Assembly: GCA_963713505.1 (NCBI GenBank)
Contig: CAVQMC010000011.1
Location: forward strand, 62,001-126,000
Length of the DNA: 64,000 nucleotides
Direction of reading: 5' to 3'
From: CAVQMC01 sp963713505
GTDB taxonomy: Bacteria; Bacteroidota; Ignavibacteria; Ignavibacteriales; Ignavibacteriaceae
Shown here: positions 57,774-64,000 of the stretch, piece by piece
Numbering within the stretch: the first letter of the stretch is position 1
Layout: each line of letters starts with the position of its first letter
The notes under the pieces: model-generated
What the model saw: the letters and a program-made list of their open reading frames with translations, nothing else
Told to the model about the DNA's origin: nothing
Databases searched by the model: none
Position numbers and translations under genes: made by a program

Positions 57774-58523
57774 ATGTTATACTTAATTATATCTTTAATA
57801 ATACTTGCGGCCTCCTTTTTATTTTCTATGCTGGGATTAGGCGGTGCACTGATTTATGTTCCGGTTCTGAAATGGGCGGGATTTCCAGTAAAAGAAGTTG
57901 CAATTCCGTTAGCCTTGCTGCTTAACGGTCTCACTACACTTATCGCATTAATAGCTTATTTCAAAAACAAGTTAGTAGATGTTAAAGGCGGTTTAGCCAT
58001 GACGATTTCGGCGTTCTTATTTGCACCGATCGGTGCAGTTGTTTCAGACAAACTGCCTGTGAATGTTTTGCTCATATTATTCTCTGCCGCAGTTCTTGCT
58101 GCTTCTGCTCGATTGCTCTTTATGTCCAAAAAACCTGAGCCGAGCGAAATTATGTCTTTAAAAAAACGTGCAATTATTGGATCAGTGATTGGAGGTTTCG
58201 CCGGTTTTATGGCTGGACTGCTTGGCATCGGCGGCGGTTTTATTATGGCTCCTCTTCTTATGTGGATGGGATATGAGACTAAAAAAGCGGCTGCTACATC
58301 GGCATTTGCGGTTACTTTTTCTTCATTTTCCGGATTCCTTGGTCATGCAGCTCAAGGGCATTTTAATTGGACTTTAACCATAATATTGACTTTGGCTGTT
58401 ATAATCGGTGCACTGCTGGGCAGCAACTTTATGGTAGCAAAAGCAAAATCAAATAGAGTTAAGCAAACATTCTCTTTAGTATTGTTAGTTATTGCCGTAA
58501 AAATAATTATCGGGGTTATATAA
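57774..58523 (+). CDS. TauE/SafE family permease
   Basis: 249 residues, seven or eight membrane helices in two repeats. Signature repeats are LGLGGALIYVPVLKWAGF (near 20-37) and GLLGIGGGFIMAPLLMWMGY (near 148-167). The family exports sulfite, sulfoacetate or other organosulfur anions. It lies directly behind a TetR operator and a small ORF and 17 bp before a porin gene. A sulfur-anion substrate fits the downstream cytochrome. Confidence 0.88.
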   Translation: MLYLIISLIILAASFLFSMLGLGGALIYVPVLKWAGFPVKEVAIPLALLLNGLTTLIALIAYFKNKLVDVKGGLAMTISAFLFAPIGAVVSDKLPVNVLLILFSAAVLAASARLLFMSKKPEPSEIMSLKKRAIIGSVIGGFAGFMAGLLGIGGGFIMAPLLMWMGYETKKAAATSAFAVTFSSFSGFLGHAAQGHFNWTLTIILTLAVIIGALLGSNFMVAKAKSNRVKQTFSLVLLVIAVKIIIGVI

Positions 58524-58540
58524 AAGAAAGAGCATACAAA

Positions 58541-59554
58541 ATGTTGAAAATTAACATAACTTTAATAACTGCTGCCTTATTTTTTATTCCGATAAATTAC
58601 AATGCGTTCGCACAACAAAAAGTAAACTGGAACGGTTATCTGCAGTATCGTTTTTCGAATAATTATCTTAACGAAACTAATTTTTCAGTAAGAAGAGCAA
58701 AATTCTGGATTAATGGTTTGCTTCCCGAAGATGCCGGTAAGTGGGATTATAAACTGCAGGCAATTTTTCGTCAGCAGGATAAATTTCAGTTTCTGCTTCA
58801 GGATGTTCTGGTAACTTATAATACAAATGATTTTGAAATTACCGCAGGCCAGTTTGTACCGTATTTCAGTTTACAGAGAAAACAGCCGGATTATGCTATA
58901 CCGCTTGATGAAAGAGCAGCCGTTGTAAATTCACTTGTTCCCGGCGCTGAAACTATGGCAAGAGATATCGGTATTGAATGTAAACTTGAAAATCGTAAAA
59001 CCGGTTTTTTTACATTAGGATTCTTTAACGGGAATGGGGCTAACACTGTTCAAAATAAAAAAAATTTTCTTTTTGTAAATCATGTAAGCTTGTTTCCGCT
59101 GAATAATCACGAAACAAAATTAGAAATTGGTTATAATCTTTCTTACCGCAATGCACACAATATTCTGTTTAATAAAATATTTGTTAACAATTTTTTGTTT
59201 ACCGGAAATGATTTCCGCTTCGGGTTTGAAGAAAAATTAAATGCCGGTAATTTTGAATTTCAATCCGAATATATCGAAGCTCATCTTGGTGATAAAAAAG
59301 CTTACGGATATTATGCTATTGCCGATTATAAAATTGGAACAAAAAATTTAATTGCACTTTCGGTTGAACAACTGCACGATTTGAATTCATTCACAATAGA
59401 CAACCCTTGGTATAGGGTTGGATATGCGTACCTGATAAAGGGGAATGATATCAAACTTTCGTTAGATAATAAATTTCAGTTTACACCGCATAAAACTAAT
59501 TCGCTGACAACTTTACAAATTCAGTATTTCTTTAATCAAAAATCAGGAGAATAA
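58541..59554 (+). CDS. Outer membrane porin, phosphate-selective porin (OprO/OprP)-like
   Basis: 337 residues with a signal peptide ending AFAQQ (about 24). It is strongly beta, with features of the porin O/P family: VNWNGYLQYRFSN, SVRRAKFWINGLLPE, YKLQAIFRQQD, and FEITAGQFVPYFSLQRK. The C-terminus lacks a terminal Phe. Within the TetR unit it probably admits an anionic substrate through the outer membrane. The next gene begins 2 bp after its stop. Confidence 0.78.
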   Translation: MLKINITLITAALFFIPINYNAFAQQKVNWNGYLQYRFSNNYLNETNFSVRRAKFWINGLLPEDAGKWDYKLQAIFRQQDKFQFLLQDVLVTYNTNDFEITAGQFVPYFSLQRKQPDYAIPLDERAAVVNSLVPGAETMARDIGIECKLENRKTGFFTLGFFNGNGANTVQNKKNFLFVNHVSLFPLNNHETKLEIGYNLSYRNAHNILFNKIFVNNFLFTGNDFRFGFEEKLNAGNFEFQSEYIEAHLGDKKAYGYYAIADYKIGTKNLIALSVEQLHDLNSFTIDNPWYRVGYAYLIKGNDIKLSLDNKFQFTPHKTNSLTTLQIQYFFNQKSGE

Positions 59555-59556
59555 AA

Positions 59557-60168
59557 ATGTCAAATATTAATCCACAGGAATGGTTAGAATTCGGACAAAA
59601 ATTTCACGGTCATAAATGTCCTGCAATGCCTCTCGGTTTAAGAGTAGGCGCCGCAGCAATGAACAGTCTTGGAGTTGAAAGGGCAAAGGATGGACAAATT
59701 ATTGCGTTTGTTGATTTAGGTGAAGATCATTGCGCTACTTGTTATGCAGATGGACTTCAGGTAATTATGGGAACAACTTTCGGCAAAGGCAATATTAAGA
59801 AAACACATAAAGGGAAATGGGCTGTAACTCTGGTTGATAGAGCCTCCGGCAAAGCAGTTCGTGTTACGCCGAAAGCAGAAGCAATGCTTCAAAACAAACA
59901 ATCGGATTTTTTCAAAGAATACAGGGAAAAAGGAATTCCTGCAAGCTCGGTTCCCAAAGATGTTATAGAACCGCTCATTGCTAAAGTAATGAATGCACCT
60001 CAGGAAATGCTGCTGAATGTTTCTGAAGTATTTGATTTCAATCTTGAACCAAAGAAAGACAGCTTCGCAGGATTCGTATGTGAAGGATGCGGCGAGATGA
60101 CGGTTGAAAGTTACGGAAGACTTAAAGACGGTAAACATGTTTGTATCGATTGTGCGGCCAAGGAATAA
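59557..60168 (+). CDS. FmdE family protein with C-terminal zinc finger
   Basis: 203 residues. The FmdE domain (residues about 8-130) has FHGHKCPAMPLGLRVG, DLGEDHCATCYADGLQVIMGTTFGKGN and KWAVTLVDRASGKAVRV. A four-Cys zinc finger ends the protein (CEGCGEM, CIDCAAKE). FmdE proteins occur beside molybdenum formylmethanofuran dehydrogenase and other redox modules; the Cys-rich motif may bind a metal or iron-sulfur centre. It sits between a porin and an octaheme cytochrome. Confidence 0.86.
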   Translation: MSNINPQEWLEFGQKFHGHKCPAMPLGLRVGAAAMNSLGVERAKDGQIIAFVDLGEDHCATCYADGLQVIMGTTFGKGNIKKTHKGKWAVTLVDRASGKAVRVTPKAEAMLQNKQSDFFKEYREKGIPASSVPKDVIEPLIAKVMNAPQEMLLNVSEVFDFNLEPKKDSFAGFVCEGCGEMTVESYGRLKDGKHVCIDCAAKE

Positions 60169-60288
60169 TTAATTATGGCTGAATGAGAGTTCTTCTGTTT
60201 TACTTTCTAAAATTCCCAAAGCAGCCATAACGATTCCGGCAGTACCACGTTCATTCAAATATAAATTTTTTATGACAATCATTTGCAT
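60169..60288 (-). other. Short antisense ORF, possible gene remnant
   Basis: 39 codons from ATG at 60288 to the stop just behind fmdE. The middle reads GTAGIVMAALGILE, which looks protein-like rather than random, but no family is recognised. It is likely a decayed gene end left between fmdE and the cytochrome gene, or chance. Confidence 0.25.
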
Positions 60289-60312
60289 AAAAAATAAAGG
60301 AGTTAAAGAATA

Positions 60313-61812
60313 ATGAAAATTTTTAATTTTATTTTTGGAATTTTGTTATTGACGAGCGGATATATTTATGCTCAGCAAAATACAAAACTGCTTCAAAAAT
60401 GGGTGCATCCGGGAAATGATGTAATAAAAGATAACGGATATCAGGGACCGCAAACTTGCATAATCTGTCATGAAGATGCTTTAGACGAGATTACTCATAC
60501 GGTCCATTGGAATCTAGCTTCACCTGTTAGAAATGTTCAGGGACTGCCGGATAGTTCATTGTGGGGAATGGTAAACAGAGAGTGCGCTTTAGCCGGGTCA
60601 ACCAGTCCGGCTAACTGGACTGCATCAACAAACGGAAAATTTAGTGTTCAGTCTGCAGGATGCGGAATATGTCATATAGGATCATTACCCGCACCTCCAA
60701 TGCCCGGAGAGAAAGTCACCGATGCTCAGGCAAATACTGTTGATTGTCTTGTTTGTCATGCAGAAAAATATGACTGGTCTAAAAGAGCTACTCTTGTAAA
60801 AGATTCTACCGGAGTTCATTGGGGTGCAGACACATCTTTAACAGCCGCATTAAGTATAACAAAGACACCGACTAATGAAGCATGTCTCAGATGCCATGAA
60901 CACTCTTTTTCAAATGATTACAAAAGAGGCACTCCATTCACAGCAGAAAATGATGTACATTCCGAAGCGGGGATGAGCTGTGTAACATGCCATACAACCG
61001 AACATCATAAAATTGCAAAAGGTATGTATGAGTCCGATATGGTTGCTAATGATTTGCCTGACACTCCCGTTTCATGCTCAAATTGTCATGGTACCGCACC
61101 GCATAAGGGCATGTATGCGGAAACACTTAATAAACATGTAAACAAGATTGCCTGCCAGACATGTCATATTCCTCAAACAAGCGGAATAAATTACGAAAAT
61201 TGGGGAGAACCTGTAAAAGATAATATTAATGGTAAAATCAGCGAACTCTCGAAGTACGATAAAATTCCCTCCAATCCCAAATTATATGTACCAACTGTTT
61301 CCATAAAAATGGAACATCCTTCATATATATGGAGAACTGCGAATTCTAAAGATGAAAAAAATGCACAAAACTGGATGGCATTTGAAACTGCGAATATTAA
61401 CACGGAAGGTGCTAAAATATTCCCGGTTAGAGGACTAACACAAATTATGCTCTTTGATAAAAACTTAAAAATGTGGCAGGCACCGGGTATGTCTTTTATG
61501 AAGAAAGACAGTATGACTGCTCAATTTCCGCTTCTGCTTGCGCCCAACAGAGAGGTATATAATAAAACCGGTAATATCAAAGCAGCATTAAATGCCGGCA
61601 TGAAACCTTATGAAAAAATGGGACTAAAATGGAGCGGCGAATGGATGGCAATGCAGGTACCGGGAACTTCATATATTTCTGTTAATCATGGTGTGAAAAA
61701 AAACGTACTGTTATGCAGTTCATGTCATTCAGAAAATGGAGTAATGGATTTTAAAGCTCTCGGCTATACGAAAGAACAAGTTGAACAGCTCAAGAAAAAT
61801 GTAGAAAAATAG
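60313..61812 (+). CDS. Octaheme c-type cytochrome, tetrathionate reductase (OTR) family-like
   Basis: 499 residues with a signal peptide (ending YAQQ near 22), periplasmic. Eight CxxCH motifs: CIICH, CGICH, CLVCH, CLRCH, CVTCH, CSNCH, CQTCH and CSSCH. The segment after the second heme (SLPAPPMPGEKV...NTVDCLVCHAEKYDW) resembles octaheme tetrathionate reductases, which also reduce nitrite and hydroxylamine in vitro. The Shewanella enzyme has a CxxCK heme; none is seen here, so an active-site change or different substrate is possible. It starts after AAAGGAG. Electron transfer for sulfur or nitrogen oxyanion respiration is inferred. Confidence 0.84.
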   Translation: MKIFNFIFGILLLTSGYIYAQQNTKLLQKWVHPGNDVIKDNGYQGPQTCIICHEDALDEITHTVHWNLASPVRNVQGLPDSSLWGMVNRECALAGSTSPANWTASTNGKFSVQSAGCGICHIGSLPAPPMPGEKVTDAQANTVDCLVCHAEKYDWSKRATLVKDSTGVHWGADTSLTAALSITKTPTNEACLRCHEHSFSNDYKRGTPFTAENDVHSEAGMSCVTCHTTEHHKIAKGMYESDMVANDLPDTPVSCSNCHGTAPHKGMYAETLNKHVNKIACQTCHIPQTSGINYENWGEPVKDNINGKISELSKYDKIPSNPKLYVPTVSIKMEHPSYIWRTANSKDEKNAQNWMAFETANINTEGAKIFPVRGLTQIMLFDKNLKMWQAPGMSFMKKDSMTAQFPLLLAPNREVYNKTGNIKAALNAGMKPYEKMGLKWSGEWMAMQVPGTSYISVNHGVKKNVLLCSSCHSENGVMDFKALGYTKEQVEQLKKNVEK

Positions 61813-61880
61813 AATGATTAATTATGAGATTTTAACAGGTTGAAATTTAGCAGTCAATAAGTATAGAACTTAAATATATT

Positions 61881-61908
61881 TGCAATGTTCTGCATGCAGA
61901 ACATTGCA
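61881..61908. other. Perfect 28-bp palindrome after cytochrome gene
   Basis: Each arm is TGCAATGTTCTGCA (14 bases) with no spacer, 68 bp after the cytochrome stop. There is no T run on the plus strand. It may be an operator, a hairpin terminator lacking a U tract, or an insertion target. Confidence 0.55.
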
Positions 61909-62004
61909 TTAACAGGAGAAAATTTTAAACCTGCTCGCTAAGAAAAAATCTTGATTTGTAAATAGCAACTATTTTGAAAAAACGGTATAAAAGTACTATT
62001 ACTT

Positions 62005-62235
62005 ATTGCTAAAAAATATTTAATAAGTTATTTTAGCAATATAAAGAACGACGGGAGAAATGATATTAAGAATATGTCAAATCTAAAATAAACGAATGGG
62101 TGGAACTAGTCTTGAAATACACGCAAATATTAAAACAGAAAATAAATTTTTTAAATAGATATTAACATAATTATTCTAAGTCCGGAAAATTATTTGCTTT
62201 TTTGTGAGTGAAGTTGCGAAGCTGTGAAGAGATGA
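62005..62235. repeat. Diverged repeat copy B
   Basis: Counterpart of 55470-55676. It starts with a 10-bp inverted repeat ATTGCTAAAA/TTTTAGCAAT (62005-62040). It continues through GTCTTGAAATACACGCAAAT, AAGTCCGG and ends TGTGAGTGAAGTTGCGAAG. It forms most of the 586-bp gap before the DUF3800 gene. No open frame is visible. Confidence 0.55.
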
Positions 62236-62398
62236 TAGTGTTATTTATATTGAATCAATTGATGAATTTATATATTAGGACCCTATAATTGAATAATAAT
62301 AATTTATAAAACTAAAAAAGCTGGAACGTATAGGCTCAGCCCTTTGCATAATTACGCTAAGCTATTCAGTATAAGTATAGTTAGGTTGTTTAAAAAAT

Positions 62399-63553
62399 AT
62401 GAACAAATTACAAAATATATTTATTGATGAATATGGAGATGCAAATCTTGATGTTACACAAAAAGGTGTTACTCAAAGTTATATTTTGACAGCAGTAATT
62501 GTCGATGACGATTTACTAAAACAAGAATCCGATTCCGCAATTAAAATTATTAAAAAATATTTCCCAAAAGGTGAGTTGAAGTCCAGTTCAATTGGTAAAA
62601 ATATTAATAGAAGACTTATTATTTGCAATGAGTTATTAAAGTTGAAATTTCATTTTTACTCAATAGTTTTTGACAAACTAGAAATTCGAAAAGATAGTGG
62701 TCTTAGATTCAAGGAATCATTTATTAAATTTTTGCATAAGCAATTATATGAGACATTGTATTCAAACTTGTCAAGCCTGAATATTTATTCAGATGAGCAT
62801 GGGCGAAGTGAATTCATGGAAAGTTTTGAGAATTATATCTTAGATGTTATAAAAGACAATTTATTTGATAAAAGGTCGTTCCAATTTGTTAATAGTAAGG
62901 ATTATCCATTTGTCCAATTAGCTGATTTTATATCTGGAAGCCTAGCAAGATTTTATGATTCAAAAAAATTCCAAAAAGAATCAAAAGTATTTATTGAGCT
63001 AATAAAGGATAAGAGCTTAAGAATCGACGAATGGCCGAATAAATACAATCTAAAATCTGTTCCAATTCATACTGCAACAAGTTATGAATATGATTCAGTA
63101 ATTGTTGACCATGCAATTAGACAAGCAGAAGTATTCATTTCTAAAAATGAAAATACTCATGATCTAGATGTAGAACTTCAAGTAAGAGCAATAAAATTTC
63201 TTTTGTTTAACTTCAAATTTATTAGTTCTACTGAATACGTTTCTACTAAAGTTTTGGTGAAACATCTTTCGGAAATTACTGGGCAAGAAATTTCTGAGCA
63301 AAAGTTAAGATTGCAAATTATTGCAAAATTAAGAGATGCAAATTTAATTATTGCAAGCAGTTCTACAGGCTACAAAATTCCACTTAATATTCACAACATG
63401 TACGATTTTGTTGAAAGAACTAATAGCGTCGTTTTGCCAATGTTAGAAAGAATAGCAAAGGCTCGAGAACAATATTTATTCATAAGCAAAAATACAATTG
63501 ATATATTAAATTCATCAAGATTCAATAAGTTAAAAGAAATAATAGATAAGTAA
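62399..63553 (+). CDS. DUF3800 domain protein, candidate gene cassette
   Basis: 384 residues. The RNase H-like DUF3800 core shows FIDEYGD (Asp10-Glu11, Asp14), a second acidic motif YSDEHGRS and VQLADFISGSLAR. Residues about 255-384 add a winged-helix-like domain (VLVKHLSEITGQEISEQKLRLQ). Such proteins are common in phages, islands and integron cassettes; function unknown, possibly nuclease. The ORF starts 18 bp after a GTTAGGT core and ends just before attC-like sequence. Confidence 0.8.
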   Translation: MNKLQNIFIDEYGDANLDVTQKGVTQSYILTAVIVDDDLLKQESDSAIKIIKKYFPKGELKSSSIGKNINRRLIICNELLKLKFHFYSIVFDKLEIRKDSGLRFKESFIKFLHKQLYETLYSNLSSLNIYSDEHGRSEFMESFENYILDVIKDNLFDKRSFQFVNSKDYPFVQLADFISGSLARFYDSKKFQKESKVFIELIKDKSLRIDEWPNKYNLKSVPIHTATSYEYDSVIVDHAIRQAEVFISKNENTHDLDVELQVRAIKFLLFNFKFISSTEYVSTKVLVKHLSEITGQEISEQKLRLQIIAKLRDANLIIASSSTGYKIPLNIHNMYDFVERTNSVVLPMLERIAKAREQYLFISKNTIDILNSSRFNKLKEIIDK

Positions 63554-63556
63554 ACA

Positions 63557-63791
63557 GCCTAATAATCTGCTCAAACCGACAGCATATTCACATACGGCAA
63601 TTTACAAAATTTAGTGTCGATCGTTCCGTTTCGGCAAACTTGTTCAAGGTAGTTCAATTAAATAACATTGTTGCAAACCGTGCTTACGAGTAAAGTTAAG
63701 CATCCCGCTACGACGGGACTAAATCTTTGGTAGTTGTTTTCTAAGTGGCATTTCAGTTTTGGGGCGCCGCTTATCGGCAATGCCGTTAGGC
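63557..63791 (+). other. attC-like region downstream of DUF3800 gene
   Basis: GCCTAATAATCTGCTCAAAC at 63557 resembles the left arm of integron attC sites. The sequence ends GGCAATGCCGTTAGGC at 63791, with the GTTAGGC crossover core. GGCATT/AATGCC and TCCCG/CGGGA (63703-63718) can pair within. At 235 bp it is long for a single attC and could be two partial sites. An integrase gene is not in the window. Confidence 0.35.
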
Positions 63792-63872
63792 AAATAAAAA
63801 ATATGTAAATTATAAATTAAAATAATTCAACATTATGGTTCCTAAAAAAGAATTTAGAAACCGGAGGTAACA

Positions 63873-64000
63873 ATGAATACAGCTTATAAGTATTTTATCA
63901 CTCTAATGTTTTTATTTCTTATTTCAATTTACTTCCCGAATGTAAATGTTCATGCTCAAGAATTAAAATTATCAACCCCGGAACGAGATACACTTTTATC
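63873..64000 (+). CDS. Secreted protein, 3' partial
   Basis: Begins at ATG behind a strong GGAGG ribosome site and runs off the end of the window after 42 codons. It has an N-terminal signal peptide (hydrophobic LMFLFLISIYF, cleavage likely after VHAQ). The mature part begins ELKLSTPERDTLL. No family can be assigned from so short a stretch. Confidence 0.7.
   Translation, partial: MNTAYKYFITLMFLFLISIYFPNVNVHAQELKLSTPERDTLL

Noticed and set aside
63661..63800. A tRNA or small RNA gene in the GC-richer stretch after DUF3800.
   Set aside because: No cloverleaf or CCA end can be drawn; the pairing fits attC-like arms better.

Overview
The window is about 64 kb of AT-rich DNA. Its gene content and style suggest an Ignavibacteria-like member of the Bacteroidota/Chlorobi lineage: long TPR/beta-barrel export proteins, a KaiC-like ATPase, full-length glycine decarboxylase, a NSS transporter with its small MetS partner, and a yceD-rpmF-plsX-fabH-fabD-fabG-acpP-fabF-rnc cluster. 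The taxonomy is an inference from content. No rRNA, tRNA, CRISPR array or intact insertion sequence was recognised.

A dominating technical feature is frameshifts. About 23 single-base indels break otherwise well conserved genes: uvrD, pfp, the NSS transporter, a GH9 glycosidase, exopolysaccharide genes, a CoA carboxylase, an acyl-CoA dehydrogenase, fabG and fabF. The flanking frames join into full-length family members and several breaks sit in short homopolymers, so most are probably sequencing or assembly errors. Such genes are given as one feature over the whole span, with the break positions stated.

Layout. 1-8.0 kb: uvrD/pcrA helicase (5' end outside), PPi-type phosphofructokinase, metPS transporter, fatty acid hydroxylase, GH9 endoglucanase. 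8.3-23.3 kb: a probable synthase-dependent exopolysaccharide locus. It holds a KaiC-like ATPase with a degenerate GGDEF-like tail, a TPR/outer-membrane barrel exporter, a processive GT2 synthase, a small membrane protein, two tandem ThuA-like/degenerate NodB proteins, a fibronectin-type lipoprotein and a giant PAS pseudokinase-receiver. 23.3-26.1 kb: an SOS operon, lexA-yecE-dinB, behind a perfect LexA-type palindrome. 26.2-37.9 kb, all on the minus strand: ABC exporter, PrsW protease, nadD, sugar epimerase, meaB, acyl-CoA dehydrogenase, CoA carboxylase beta subunit, a YfiM-like protein, an NtrC-type regulator and a HIT protein. 38.2-45.7 kb: the fatty acid synthesis operon. 45.8-52.7 kb: gcvP, an Omp85-like protein, rsmE, rlpA and a FolE2 homologue whose active-site residues are replaced.

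52.9-64 kb is the accessory-looking end. It has a MacB/FtsX-type permease, a DUF1062 protein, and a TetR-controlled unit (TauE/SafE permease, porin, FmdE-like protein, octaheme cytochrome c of the tetrathionate-reductase type) bracketed by two similar operators. A DUF3800 gene follows with integron-cassette-like ends. Two diverged copies of a roughly 200-bp non-coding repeat lie here, one upstream of the DUF1062 gene and one between the cytochrome and DUF3800 genes. The most interesting candidate systems are the exopolysaccharide locus and the TetR/octaheme respiratory unit.
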